Counted from the first letter of the stretch, positions 35,661-46,166 are shown. The stretch: DNA of 64,000 bases from Gammaproteobacteria bacterium (GCA_028820325.1 JAPPJO010000006.1:5244-69243); one strand, 5' to 3'. The notes: generated from the sequence alone by a model not told the origin. Numbers and translations: made by a program.

Positions 35661-36539
35661 GTGAACATTCAGCGAGTAGGGGTCGCCGGCTGCGGCCTCA
35701 TGGGGAGCGGCATCGCCGAGGTCGCGGCCAGGGCCGGATTCGACGTCCTGGTGAGCGAAGTCGACGAAGGCGCGCTCGAAGGCGGCAGGAGCCGAATCGT
35801 CAAGTCGATGGGCCGGGCGGTGGAGAAGGAAAAGCTCTCCCCGGCGGCGCGTGACGAGGCCTGGGGCCGGATGTCGTTCACGACGTCGCTCGCGGACATG
35901 GCCGACCGGGACCTCGTGATCGAGGCGATCGTCGAGGACCTGGCCGTCAAGTCGGAGCTGATGGGCGCGCTGGACGAAATCACCGGTCCGGAGACCATCT
36001 TCGCATCCAACACCAGCTCGCTCACGATCACCGAAATCGCTGCTGCCACCGGTCGCCCCGACCGGGTGGTCGGACTCCATTTCTTCAATCCGGTGCCAGT
36101 GATGAAGCTGGTGGAAGTGGTCCGCACCATCGCGACCGACGAGAAGGTCTTCGACGCCGCCTACCGGTTCGCGCGCGACCTGGGCAAGGAGCCCATCAAG
36201 GCGAAGGACAACTCCGGTTTCGTCGTCAATCTGCTGCTCGTGCCCTACATGCTCGACGCGATTCGCCAACTGGAGCGGGGCGTGGCGTCGGTCGAGGACA
36301 TCGACCGCGGGATGATGCTGGGAACCGGCTACCCGATGGGCCCGTTTCTCCTCTGCGATTTCGTCGGCGTCGACACGACGTACCGCATCGCGGAAATCAT
36401 GTTCGAGGAATACCGGGAATCAAGATACGCCCCGCCGCCGCTTCTCAAGCGGCTTGTGGCGCTGGGCAGATTCGGGCGCAAGACCGGGAAGGGATTCTAC
36501 GACTGGAGCGCGAAGCCGCCGCGTCCTCTGCCGCTGTAG
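35661..36539 (+). CDS. 3-hydroxyacyl-CoA (3-hydroxybutyryl-CoA) dehydrogenase
   Basis: GTG start after GAGGAGGAAGAC, 292 residues, normal for the short single-function enzyme. The N-terminal Rossmann motif is VAGCGLMGSGIAEVAARAG. The catalytic His lies in VVGLHFFNPVPVMKLVEVV. The dimerisation domain has DNSGFVVNLLLVPYMLDAI and GTGYPMGPFLLCDFVGVD. It oxidises 3-hydroxyacyl-CoA with NAD, or works in reverse, with the upstream thiolase. Confidence 0.93.
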   Translation: MNIQRVGVAGCGLMGSGIAEVAARAGFDVLVSEVDEGALEGGRSRIVKSMGRAVEKEKLSPAARDEAWGRMSFTTSLADMADRDLVIEAIVEDLAVKSELMGALDEITGPETIFASNTSSLTITEIAAATGRPDRVVGLHFFNPVPVMKLVEVVRTIATDEKVFDAAYRFARDLGKEPIKAKDNSGFVVNLLLVPYMLDAIRQLERGVASVEDIDRGMMLGTGYPMGPFLLCDFVGVDTTYRIAEIMFEEYRESRYAPPPLLKRLVALGRFGRKTGKGFYDWSAKPPRPLPL

Positions 36540-36555
36540 CCGGCTAAACTGCAGG

Positions 36556-36582
36556 AGCCCGTCCTGGGGCAAGGAGCGGGCT
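36556..36582. terminator. Hairpin between convergent genes, possible bidirectional terminator
   Basis: AGCCCGTCCT and AGGAGCGGGCT pair into a ten-base stem with one bulged base around a GGGGCA loop. It lies between the dehydrogenase stop (36539) and the rpsU stop (36604). No clear T-run follows on either strand, so an intrinsic terminator role is tentative. Confidence 0.4.
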
Positions 36583-36603
36583 GTAGTCGGGCGCGCGCGT
36601 CTC

Positions 36604-36804
36604 TCAGCGCCGGGACGAGGTTCGCCTCTGACGCCGCCGTTCGCGGCGGATTGCGGCTTCCCTCTTCCGCTTGCGTTGCGCGCTCGGCTTCTCGTAGAAG
36701 CGCCGTTTGCGCAACTCGGAGTAGAGCCCGGATCGCTGTACCTTGCGCTTGAAGCGTCGAAGCGCCCGCTCCAGATTCTCGCCTTCCTGAATCAAGACTT
36801 CCAA
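36604..36804 (-). CDS. rpsU: 30S ribosomal protein S21
   Basis: A 66-residue basic protein that begins at a TTG (LEVLIQEGENLERALRRFKR) preceded by AAGGAAGG. The frame is open upstream but the family start fits here. The conserved KRKVQRSGLYSELRKRRFYE and the PSAQRKRKREAAIRRERRR tail are diagnostic of bS21, which sits by the anti-Shine-Dalgarno end of 16S rRNA. It is a single gene with no visible partners. Bacteria with many non-AUG starts often retain this protein; any link here is inference. Confidence 0.93.
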   Translation of the reverse strand: MEVLIQEGENLERALRRFKRKVQRSGLYSELRKRRFYEKPSAQRKRKREAAIRRERRRQRRTSSRR

Positions 36805-36840
36805 ACAGAGCCTTCCTTTCGCTGTAGCCTGTTCCGCTGA

Positions 36841-37402
36841 GACACCGCGAGCGACGCCCTCGGGTCCGGGCAGGCAATCTAGTCGATTCCCGGCCTTCCC
36901 GGAATCCCCGTTCGCTCTCGTCCCGGAGCGCGGAGCAGGCGATCTGCCCGGTTCGTGCGGCCGGCTGGCGGGGTCAGGGCCCACATTGGCTTCCGCCGGG
37001 CACGGAGGAGTGCAGAGCCGGTTTTTTGCAAAACATTTGTATCGGAAGGATCTCCGGGACGTCACGGGCGCGTAGGTGGAAAACGAGCGTGGGCAGCAAC
37101 TTATGGAAGCCATGAAGCTGCCTTGGAGGGGTTCGCGCAGTGCTCGGGAACAAGTGAATTATCGTTTTTGTCGATATCATGTAACTCATTGATACACAAT
37201 TAGTTATGAGATTTTACCTGTTCGCTTTCGATTCGTTTCGATACCCTTGCGCCCCCGGGTCCGACGTCTTACCATCCGTGCCTTGAAGGATGATCGCCAA
37301 GTGCCGGGTCCGGCCCATCGCGGGGTCTTGAGGGCCGCGCGGGGGAAGAGGAATCAGATTCAGCTTTCGTTTCACATCGTCCCAGGGGAGCGAGCCGCCA
37401 AG
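36841..37402. other. Intergenic region with an AT-rich segment
   Basis: About 560 bp without a convincing gene. The part from about 37018 to 37245 is far richer in A/T than anything around it, including a T6 run, AAAACATTTGTATC and TCGTTTTTGTCGATATCATG. No tRNA-like fold or ORF with coding sense was seen. It contains the dyad at 37182-37206 and probably promoters for rpsU (minus) or the small RHH gene (plus). Confidence 0.5.
37182..37206. promoter_or_regulatory. Near-perfect inverted repeat in the AT-rich region
   Basis: TAACTCATTG and CAATTAGTTA are inverted copies with nine of ten matches around a five-base ATACA spacer. It is the most symmetrical element in an AT-rich stretch about 200 bp upstream of a small RHH-type gene. 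It could be an operator or a cruciform-type site; no protein is assigned. Confidence 0.45.
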
Positions 37403-37597
37403 ATGTGGGAAACCCGATCCGTGAACCTCAACGTACGTCTGCCGCGCGACATCGCCAGGAAGGCCGAAGCGGTCCAGGAATCAGACCCGGAGTTTCTCAG
37501 CCGCGTCCTCATCGGGGGACTTACCCGCCGCAGCATCTACGAGCACCTGAAGGAGCACGAGGAGTCTCTCACCCCCTGCACCCGCGAAGCCCGCTAG
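37403..37597 (+). CDS. Small ribbon-helix-helix-like protein (orphan)
   Basis: From ATG 37403 the product is 64 residues. The core SVNLNVRLPRDIARKAEAV followed by EFLSRVLIGGLTRRSIYEHL fits an RHH fold, with one strand and two helices, as in Arc/CopG antitoxins and regulators. No toxin gene follows. The frame is open upstream to 37247, but that part looks non-coding. The ribosome site (GGGGAG) is rather far, so both start and reality are uncertain. Confidence 0.45.
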   Translation: MWETRSVNLNVRLPRDIARKAEAVQESDPEFLSRVLIGGLTRRSIYEHLKEHEESLTPCTREAR

Positions 37598-37740
37598 ACG
37601 CAGGCTTGCTCAATACCCGGCATGGCATTGTTGAACCGGTTCCAGTAGAATACACCCGCCTGAAAGAGATCTCCTGATCGGGGCCCTTTCAGTTCAACGT
37701 CCGACGCACGCCGGTTGCGGGGGACAATACGGGAGGAGAC

Positions 37741-38097
37741 GTGGCGGGTACTGATGGGCCGGGCGGAACCGGGGCCCACTCCTCACAGCACGCGCAGGAC
37801 CGCGCGTCGCTCGCTGTTTTGCGCGCGAAGCATCGTGACTATTGTTCCGCGCGTGTATTCCGGATCATCCAGCGCATGTCCCCGGACGAGATGTTCGTCT
37901 TCGTCAAGGATCTGGTCCGGGATTCCGGGGAACCCGGAGAACTCTCGTACGACGAGATGGTTCGCCTGGCCACGACAAGGATCTACGCGGAGGAAGAACT
38001 GCCTTCCTTCGAGGACTGGGTCGAGCAATACAGGGACAACCCCGAACACTTCGAAGCCGTGCTGCTCGATCTGTGGCGTTCGGAGGAGCGCAGGTAG
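37741..38097 (+). CDS. Hypothetical acidic helical protein
   Basis: GTG start immediately after GGGAGGAGAC, a strong ribosome site, and 118 residues. The C-terminal 80 residues look like a real helical domain: ARVFRIIQRMSPDEMFVFVK, SYDEMVRLATTRIYAEEELP and FEDWVEQYRDNPEHFEAVLL. No family is recognised and no membrane segment or catalytic motif is seen. It converges on ssb with a gap of 36 bp. Confidence 0.62.
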   Translation: MAGTDGPGGTGAHSSQHAQDRASLAVLRAKHRDYCSARVFRIIQRMSPDEMFVFVKDLVRDSGEPGELSYDEMVRLATTRIYAEEELPSFEDWVEQYRDNPEHFEAVLLDLWRSEERR

Positions 38098-38133
38098 CCA
38101 CCGACGCGCTGACGGCGGGCGGTCCGCCCGCGG

Positions 38134-38577
38134 TTAGAAGGGCAGATCGTCGTCGGGCTCCTGCATCCGACCGCCGCGCCTTCCCGCATCCGCGCCCGAC
38201 CGCTGCGGGCGGCCTCCCGCGTCGCCCATCTCGGGGGTCCTGCCTCCCGACCCGAGCATGATCATTTCCCGCACAATGATGTCGGTCCAGTAGCGCGTCT
38301 CTCCCTGCGGGGTCTGGGTCTGCGAGTACTCGATCCGGCCTTCGACGTACAGGCGGTCTCCCTTCTTCACCCACTGCTCGACGACGTCGGAAAGCCGTCC
38401 GAAGAAGGTGAGACGGTGCCACTGCGTGCGCTCCTGCTGGCGCCCCGAGCGGTCGTTGAAGGTCTCGTTGGTAGCGACGGAGAACTTCGCCACCTTGGTG
38501 CCGGAAGGCGTCATGCGGATGTCGGGATCCGAGCCGACGTTGCCGATGAGGGTGACCTTGTTCAGCGAGCGGCTCAT
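38134..38577 (-). CDS. ssb: Single-stranded DNA-binding protein
   Basis: From ATG 38577, 147 residues. The OB fold is clear: LNKVTLIGNVGSDPDIRMTP, GTKVAKFSVATNE, TQWHRLTFFGRLSDVVEQWV, KGDRLYVEGRIEYSQTQT. A glycine and arginine-rich linker ends in the acidic tip EPDDDLPF, which recruits replication and repair proteins. The gene stands alone, without rpsF or rpsR beside it. The much longer open frame upstream is a shadow of crotonase and recF. Confidence 0.95.
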   Translation of the reverse strand: MSRSLNKVTLIGNVGSDPDIRMTPSGTKVAKFSVATNETFNDRSGRQQERTQWHRLTFFGRLSDVVEQWVKKGDRLYVEGRIEYSQTQTPQGETRYWTDIIVREMIMLGSGGRTPEMGDAGGRPQRSGADAGRRGGRMQEPDDDLPF

Positions 38578-38775
38578 GGGCAAGCCTCCCTGGGCTCTGT
38601 TGGGGTGTTCAAGGGGCGAAGTGTAACCTAACCGGGCCGGGGTGGCCATGCCGCTGAGAGGCGCTCGCGAGCGACGGACGGCTGGCGCCGGGAAGCGTCC
38701 GGGCGGTAGTATTCGTGCCGGTTCGACGGAACCTCTTCCGACCCCTTCGACACCTCTTCCCAGCGGATTTCTGCC

Positions 38776-39561
38776 ATGCCGGAACGGCAATACGTGCGTC
38801 TCGAGCGGGACCAGGAGATCGCGATCGTAACCATCGACCGCAGGCGAAAGCTGAATGCCCTCAACCCCCGCGTGGTTGCCGAGATCGGGGATGCGTTCGA
38901 AGCGTTGCGCGAGGACGGCGGCGTGCGCGGCGTCGTGCTGACGGGCGCCGGCGAGAAGGCCTTCGTGGCGGGAGCGGACATCGGGGTGCTTGCGGAGATG
39001 ACCCCTCTTTCCGCCGTGGAGGTGAGTCGCCGGGGGCAGGAAGTCCTGGCGCTCATCGAGCGCTTTCCGAAGCCGGTGATGGCGGCGGTCGGGGGCTTCG
39101 CCCTCGGCGGAGGATGCGAGCTGGCGATGGCCTGCCACCTGCGCATCGCATCGTCCAATGCTCGCTTCGGACTTCCGGAGGTCACGCTGGGCATCGTCCC
39201 CGGATACGGCGGCACCATTCGCCTCGCCCGCATCGTCGGGCTGGGGCGGGCGCTGGAGATGACGCTCACGGGCGACATGATCGACGCCGCGACCGCGGAG
39301 CGCTTCGGGCTGGTCTCGCGGGTGGTCGAGCGGGCGGAGCTGCTGGACGCCGCGGTCGCGCTGATGCGCAAGATCACGAAGAACGCGCCGGTCGCGCTCC
39401 GGTTCGCCCTCGAGTCCATCTACTCCGCGCTCGACAGCGCCGAGGCGGATGCGCACGCCTTCGAGTCCTCGCTCTTCGGCGTGCTGGCGGCCACCGGGGA
39501 CATGCGCGAGGGAATGGACGCGTTTCTGGAGCGGCGAAAGGCGAACTTCCAGGGACGTTGA
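38776..39561 (+). CDS. Enoyl-CoA hydratase/isomerase (crotonase family)
   Basis: A 261-residue crotonase. The first oxyanion-hole segment is GEKAFVAGADIGVLAEM and the second is ALGGGCELAMACHLRIAS. The catalytic-glutamate region reads ARFGLPEVTLGIVPGYGGT. It hydrates trans-2-enoyl-CoA and could join the thiolase and dehydrogenase at 34.4-36.5 kb in beta-oxidation, though it lies 2 kb away and next to recF. The recF start is 6 bp downstream, so read-through into recF is likely. Confidence 0.92.
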   Translation: MPERQYVRLERDQEIAIVTIDRRRKLNALNPRVVAEIGDAFEALREDGGVRGVVLTGAGEKAFVAGADIGVLAEMTPLSAVEVSRRGQEVLALIERFPKPVMAAVGGFALGGGCELAMACHLRIASSNARFGLPEVTLGIVPGYGGTIRLARIVGLGRALEMTLTGDMIDAATAERFGLVSRVVERAELLDAAVALMRKITKNAPVALRFALESIYSALDSAEADAHAFESSLFGVLAATGDMREGMDAFLERRKANFQGR

Positions 39562-39567
39562 CGCGCG

Positions 39568-40683
39568 GTGCGCCTGAGCCGGATTTCCCTGTATCACTTC
39601 CGCAACCTCGGCGAGCAGGAACTGGAGTTTCCGCCCGAGGGCGTCGCCATCGTGGGCCCCAACGCGCACGGCAAGACCAACCTGCTGGAGGCCATCTACT
39701 ATCTTGAGACGTTCCGTTCGTTCCGCGCGGCGAAGGACGAGCAGCTGACGGCCTTCGGGCAGCCCGTCTTCCGTCTGGCCGGCCGCTTTGCGGGGGAGGG
39801 CGAACAGGTGGAGGTGACGGCAGCCTTCCAGCGCGCCGGACCGCGCAAGAAGGTGACCGTCGACGGACACGAGCCCGACCGCCTGGGCGACGCCCTGGGA
39901 CGCACGGCCGCCGTCGTTTTCGCTCCCTCGGACGTGAAGGTGGTGGCCGGGGGACCCGCCGAACGGCGCAGATTCCTCGACATCGTGCTCTCGCTGGCGT
40001 CGCCGGGTTACCTGCGCGCGCTTCAGCAGTACCGGCTCGTGCTCGCCCAGCGCAACGCGGCGCTCAGGGCGCGAAGCGACCGCGCGGCCGTGGCCGCCTG
40101 GGACGACCCGCTCACGTCGCTCGGCGCGAGGGTCATGGGCGCGCGGCGCGACTGGATCGCGGGCTCGGCGGAGACATTCCGCGCCCTGTACCGTGAGATC
40201 TCCGGTGGGAGGTCCGCGCACATGTCCTACCAGCCCTCCGTAGCCGACGCGGTGGAGGCGGAGGCCGGAGATCTGCCGGAGCGGTTCGCGCGGGCCCTGG
40301 AGCGTTCGCGTGGCCGCGAGAGGAGGCTTGCGACCACGGTGGTCGGGCCGCACCGCGACGAGATGGGGATTAGCCTCGCGGCCGACTCGGGGGACCTCGA
40401 TCTCCGCACCTTCGGCTCCGGGGGCCAGCAGCGCACCGGGGCGCTTTCCCTTCGCCTCACCGAGGCCGCCACCGTGCGCGAGGTGCGCGGGAAGACGCCC
40501 ATCCTCCTGCTGGACGACGTGTTCTCGGAGTTGGACGAGGGCCGGTCGCGGCGCATCCTGGACCTCATCGAGGAGAATCTGCGCCATCAGGTGATCCTCA
40601 CCGCGCCCAGGGAGGCGGATATCCAGGTGCGGCGTGAATCGCTCCCGCGCTGGCGCGTCGAGAACGGAGTGTTCAGCACGTGA
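39568..40683 (+). CDS. recF: DNA replication and repair protein RecF
   Basis: GTG start, 371 residues, normal length. RecF is an SMC-like ATPase that helps load RecA at gaps. Motifs: Walker A VGPNAHGKTNLLEAIYYLET, signature region FGSGGQQRTGALSLRL, Walker B ILLLDDVFSELDEGRSRRI, and HRDEMGI in the arm. Its stop overlaps the next GTG (GTGA). The usual dnaA-dnaN neighbours are absent within this window. Confidence 0.95.
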   Translation: MRLSRISLYHFRNLGEQELEFPPEGVAIVGPNAHGKTNLLEAIYYLETFRSFRAAKDEQLTAFGQPVFRLAGRFAGEGEQVEVTAAFQRAGPRKKVTVDGHEPDRLGDALGRTAAVVFAPSDVKVVAGGPAERRRFLDIVLSLASPGYLRALQQYRLVLAQRNAALRARSDRAAVAAWDDPLTSLGARVMGARRDWIAGSAETFRALYREISGGRSAHMSYQPSVADAVEAEAGDLPERFARALERSRGRERRLATTVVGPHRDEMGISLAADSGDLDLRTFGSGGQQRTGALSLRLTEAATVREVRGKTPILLLDDVFSELDEGRSRRILDLIEENLRHQVILTAPREADIQVRRESLPRWRVENGVFST

Positions 40684-41141
40684 GCGAGACCCGCGAGGAG
40701 ATCGCGCGCATCCTGGCCGGCCGAAGCCGCGCGGCCCGTGCGGGCGGCGAACGGGAGGGAGCCGCCGAGGGAGTGCCGGGCCCGTCGAGGCCGAGCGTGT
40801 ACCGGGCGGGCGCCGCCGGTTCCACGCCGCGGGGTCCGGAGAAGGTCGGAGACGTTCTCGAGCGTGTGCTCCGGCGCCGGGGGCTCGCCAGAGAGATGGA
40901 GTATCAGAAGCTGCTGGAGGACTGGCCCCGGCTGGTTGGCCCGGGTCTGGCGCGCATGACCCGGGCGCGCTCGGTCAGGGACGGCGTGCTGGTCGTGGAG
41001 GTTCCGTCGTCGTCGTGGGCCATGGAGCTCAACCTGCGCAGGCGGCAGATCATGGCGCGCCTGAACGCGGGCCGGAGCGTTCGCATCAAGCGGGTGATGT
41101 TCGTGCTCTCCGCCGGTGATGACGAGGCGGGTGGATGGTGA
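40680..41141 (+). CDS. dciA: DUF721 / DciA-like helicase loader candidate
   Basis: GTG overlaps the recF stop; 153 residues. A variable, Arg/Gly-rich N terminus leads to a DUF721 domain: VGDVLERVLRRRGLAREMEY, LLEDWPRLVGPGLARMTRA and GVLVVEVPSSSWAMELNLRR. DciA proteins load the replicative helicase DnaB in bacteria lacking DnaC/DnaI, and often sit between recF and gyrB, as here. That role is known for the family and inferred for this gene. Confidence 0.85.
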   Translation: MSETREEIARILAGRSRAARAGGEREGAAEGVPGPSRPSVYRAGAAGSTPRGPEKVGDVLERVLRRRGLAREMEYQKLLEDWPRLVGPGLARMTRARSVRDGVLVVEVPSSSWAMELNLRRRQIMARLNAGRSVRIKRVMFVLSAGDDEAGGW

Positions 41142-42472
41142 AGCGGGGATTCTTTCGCCGCGCCGCGCGATGGTTTCTCGTCGCGGCGGGGATCTACTTC
41201 GCGGCCGCCTATGCCGGTGCGCGCCTGGACTGGGTGGCGATGGAGGAGGGGAGCGCCCACCCCGCCCCGCCCCCCTCCCCGTCGACCCGGGTGGCCGGCG
41301 CGCTCCACGTGCACACGCGCCGCTCGCACGACGCGATCGGGACCGAAGCCGAGCTGGCGCGGGCGGCGCGCGCGGCCGGGCTGGACTTCGTCTTCCTCGC
41401 CGACCACAGGGACGCCGGCTCGCCCTCGGCCGAGTGGGAACGCACCGCCGCGTGGGAGGAGGGCGTGCTGCTGGTCCGCGGCCAGGAGATCCGCGTGGAA
41501 GGGGTCGGCAAGGTGCTGGTCGACCGCGTGGACACGGCCGTGGTGTCGTGGACGGGCGGGATGGAGAGCTTCCTCGCCCGGGTGGAGCGCGATTCGGCCT
41601 TCACGGTGGTGGCGCACCCGCGCGGCCGGCCCGGGGACGCGTGGCGCCCGTCCGGCGCGCCCGGCATGGCCGCCTGGGAGGTGTTCGACTTCGCGGACGT
41701 GGCACGGCGGCGGCTGGCCAGCCCGAGCGTGGTCTACCACCTGGTGGCGCTGGCGGGCGGGGAGCTGACCGGCCGCGCCGAGCACAGTTGGCTGCGGCTC
41801 TACCGGGACGGGTTCCGGAGCCCCGGGGTGGCAGCCTTCGATTCCCTGTGGACGGGCGGCGGACAGGGACGGGCGGCTGCGCCGGGTCGGCCGGGTCCCA
41901 CCGCGCTCGACCGTCCCGGCCCCACCGCGGTCGGGGGGCTGGACATGCACCCCAAGGTCCGGCTCCCGGGGGGGAGGCTCTTCCCGGACTACGCATCCTC
42001 GCTGCGCACCATGATCAACCACGTTGCGCTCGACGGGCCGCCGGGTCTCGACCCCGTGGCGGCCGCCCGCTCGCTGGGGGCGGCGATCCGGCGGGGCGAC
42101 GTGTTCGTGTCGTTCGGCGACACGGAAGGGGCGCGCGGGTTCCGGGTGGGCGTGGCCGCGCCCGGGAGTGGAGCGGATGCTCCCGCCGCCGCCTACATCC
42201 CTCCCGGCGAAGTGACCCCCATGACGGCGGGCCTCCGCCTGGAGGCCGGCTTCGCGACCGATCCGGGACGGGTCGCCTACCGGGTCGTGCGCGACGGCCG
42301 GGAGGTGGGGTGGTGGCGGGGCCCCGGCCTGCGCCGGGCCGTGGACGGACCCGGAGCCTACCGGGTCGAGCTTTACAGGTATTCGGCCCGCGTGGGCCGG
42401 CTGGTGTGGAACCTGCGCCCCTGGATCTTCGCCAATCCCGTGCTTGTGCGGCCATCGTCCGGAGGCGGCTGA
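41135..42472 (+). CDS. PHP-domain metal-dependent phosphoesterase-like protein, membrane-anchored
   Basis: ATG overlaps the dciA end by 7 bp; 445 residues. A short basic start and one hydrophobic segment (WFLVAAGIYFAAAYAGA) suggest a membrane anchor or signal. The PHP domain shows GALHVHTRRSHDAIGT (metal motif 1) and FVFLADHRDAGSPS (motif 2), with later VVAHPRGRPGD and GLDMHPKV. A C-terminal beta-rich segment follows. PHP proteins hydrolyse phosphoesters with several metal ions; the substrate is not evident. Its insertion between dciA and gyrB is unusual. Confidence 0.8.
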   Translation: MVKRGFFRRAARWFLVAAGIYFAAAYAGARLDWVAMEEGSAHPAPPPSPSTRVAGALHVHTRRSHDAIGTEAELARAARAAGLDFVFLADHRDAGSPSAEWERTAAWEEGVLLVRGQEIRVEGVGKVLVDRVDTAVVSWTGGMESFLARVERDSAFTVVAHPRGRPGDAWRPSGAPGMAAWEVFDFADVARRRLASPSVVYHLVALAGGELTGRAEHSWLRLYRDGFRSPGVAAFDSLWTGGGQGRAAAPGRPGPTALDRPGPTAVGGLDMHPKVRLPGGRLFPDYASSLRTMINHVALDGPPGLDPVAAARSLGAAIRRGDVFVSFGDTEGARGFRVGVAAPGSGADAPAAAYIPPGEVTPMTAGLRLEAGFATDPGRVAYRVVRDGREVGWWRGPGLRRAVDGPGAYRVELYRYSARVGRLVWNLRPWIFANPVLVRPSSGGG

Positions 42473-42643
42473 CCGCGACCAGTCGATGCGGCCGCGTTTG
42501 CCGGTCCCCGCGGTCCCCGCGCGCACGGCGAAGAGCACGTGGCCGCCATGCTCCGGCGCCACCCCTCACGGCCTCTCCGGACATGGCCGAAAACGCTGAA
42601 AAATGCTAGATTACAACGTCTTGAAGGTCGTCACCTGCGGTAG

Positions 42644-44644
<2,001 letters not shown>

Positions 44645-44775
44645 CGCAGTCGGCGGTTATCCGCGGCTCCCCGCCCGCGGCCAACTACCCATCGTCCAGC
44701 AGCGCCAGCAGATCGTCCCGCCGGGGCATCGTCTCGAATCCACCAGGCGGAGGTGGTCTCGAAGACGGCTTCAGA

Positions 44776-45588
44776 CTACGGAACGTTTCTCCGTCGCGCC
44801 GCATTCGCGAGGATCGCCTCCCGGAAGAACGATGCCAGCCCTTCTCCGCGCTTCTCGAAGTACTCCGTGAATCGCGGATCGGCGACGTACATGTCCGCCA
44901 GGCCCGCGTGCATTGCGTGGCTGCACGGGTAGAACCAGCGGTCGATGTGGCAGCGGTGCTCCTCGGCCAGCCCTCTCGCCGCCCTGCTTGCGGCGTGGGC
45001 TCCCGCTTCCAGCAGCCCGGCGATGCGGGCCATCACGTCCTCGCCCTCGGCCTTGATGCGGGTCCAGTCGTCCTTCGAATAGCGCCGCGTGCGCCGCATC
45101 GACTCCTTGTAGGCGTCCGTCCCGCCCCAACGCTCGCGGGCCTCGTCCTCGTACTGCTCGTGGTCGAAGTCCTCCAACCCCTCGAACATCTGTTCCTTCG
45201 CCATCGGTCTCTCCTCCCACATCGCCTCGAGCGCGCGGTCTACGCCCGCGATGATTCTCTCTGGACGGTGTTGTCGCTCGCGCAGCAGTTCGCGCTGGGC
45301 GATGAGCGCGCGCCGCTGGTCGTACGCCCCCGCGTCCAGCATCTGCCCGATCGCGTCCAGCCCGAACCCCAGTTCACGCAGCAGCAGGATCTGCCGCAGC
45401 CGCTCCAGGTCCTCGTAGCCGTAGAGCCGGTAGCCGTTCTCGGACCGCCGGGACGGGACCAGCAGCCCGATCCGGTCGTAGTGGTGCAGGGTGCGTACGG
45501 TGACCTTGGCCAAGGCGGTGACCTCGCCCACGGTGTGGAGTTCATCGCCGGAGCGATGGTCTGTGGGCGGCAGCGTTTCGGTGTTCAT
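44776..45588 (-). CDS. MerR-family regulator with TipAS-like effector domain
   Basis: A 270-residue protein. The MerR winged helix is clear: HTVGEVTALAKVTVRTLHHY, DRIGLLVPSRRSENGYRLY, EDLERLRQILLLRELGFGL. A coiled helix follows, then a TipAS-type helical domain (RTRRYSKDDWTRIKAEGEDV, HIDRWFYPCSHAMHAGLADM). TipA-like proteins bind thiopeptides or other compounds and activate multidrug genes. A MerR-type operator lies directly upstream (45603-45620), suggesting autoregulation. It is convergent with gyrB. Confidence 0.9.
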   Translation of the reverse strand: MNTETLPPTDHRSGDELHTVGEVTALAKVTVRTLHHYDRIGLLVPSRRSENGYRLYGYEDLERLRQILLLRELGFGLDAIGQMLDAGAYDQRRALIAQRELLRERQHRPERIIAGVDRALEAMWEERPMAKEQMFEGLEDFDHEQYEDEARERWGGTDAYKESMRRTRRYSKDDWTRIKAEGEDVMARIAGLLEAGAHAASRAARGLAEEHRCHIDRWFYPCSHAMHAGLADMYVADPRFTEYFEKRGEGLASFFREAILANAARRRNVP

Positions 45589-45602
45589 GGAGGGGAAGCT
45601 AA

Positions 45603-45620
45603 ACCCTGACGTTACGGCGG
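45603..45620 (-). promoter_or_regulatory. MerR-type operator in front of the TipAS-like regulator
   Basis: On the minus strand the sequence CCGCCGTAACGTCAGGGT is followed by TTTAGCTT, and the regulator ATG lies at 45588. It fits the CCT-ACGT-N-ACG-type spacer dyad recognised by MerR relatives, ahead of a -10-like element. An 18-bp near copy (17 of 18, inverted orientation) occurs at 56124-56141. Recognition by this regulator is inferred. Confidence 0.5.
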
Positions 45621-45658
45621 ATCGCCTACGGCCTGAATCCCGGTAGGAAATCGTCTAA

Positions 45659-45847
45659 AGTCAACCAGGACTGCACGATCTGCGTTTCCTGCCGCTGGAC
45701 TGGACCCTGCTGGATCGTGCTCCGAAGGCGGAGAAAACGTACTTCATTGGCGGGACTCCCGTACACGCTGCCGCCTCTTTTTCAAGGTCCCTAAGCTGTA
45801 CCCCTCGCCTTCGATCGACAACATCTACTTCCGCTATTCCGGACTAA
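45659..45847 (+). pseudogene. Possible gene relic without start codon
   Basis: A stop-to-stop frame reads LHDLRFLPLDWTLLDRAPK then EKTYFIGGTPVHAAASF before losing sense. A neighbouring frame then continues plausibly as FFKVPKLYPSPSIDNIYFRY. No start codon other than CTG is available, and the switch near 45780 looks like a frameshift. I cannot name the parent family. The call rests only on amino-acid texture and is weak. Confidence 0.25.
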
Positions 45848-46166
45848 CCCGGACGCCGCACGTCCGTTCGATCCGCTCCGGCGTTTGCCGCAGTTCGTCC
45901 CGGGCATCATCGCCGATCTGGGTGTAGCCATCGACAACCACCTGAGGTTGGTTGTCCGCAACAGCCCACATGGCGAAAAGGAGGGCCGTCGCGCCCCGCT
46001 GAGCCACCGCTTCATGCCTTAGAAGCGACTGGATACAAGCGGGACTCGCGGAAGACGGCGCGGGAATCACCTGGGCGGCATCAAGTGCGGCTCCTCGCGC
46101 TGCGAACCCGATCGCCATCGACAAAAGAACGGTGGCCATCGTGCGGATACTGCGAGAGATCGTCAT
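45834..46166 (-). CDS. Small secreted hypothetical protein
   Basis: A 110-residue product from an ATG preceded by AGGAG. It opens with a classic signal peptide (MTISRSIRTMATVLLSMAIG, cut near ARGAALDA). The mature part has two cysteines (PACIQSLL and RTCGVRV) that could form a disulfide, and a VVVDGYTQIGDDARDELRQT segment. No family is recognised. It sits at the left edge of the atypical region. Confidence 0.5.
   Translation of the reverse strand: MTISRSIRTMATVLLSMAIGFAARGAALDAAQVIPAPSSASPACIQSLLRHEAVAQRGATALLFAMWAVADNQPQVVVDGYTQIGDDARDELRQTPERIERTCGVRVSPE

Noticed and set aside
36955-37203. Short plus-strand frame across the AT-rich region
   Set aside because: No ribosome site or family-like sequence; it looks like chance translation of intergenic DNA.
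44645-44690. Terminator after gyrB
   Set aside because: CCGCGG occurs twice with a short spacer, but the stem is only six bases with no T-run.
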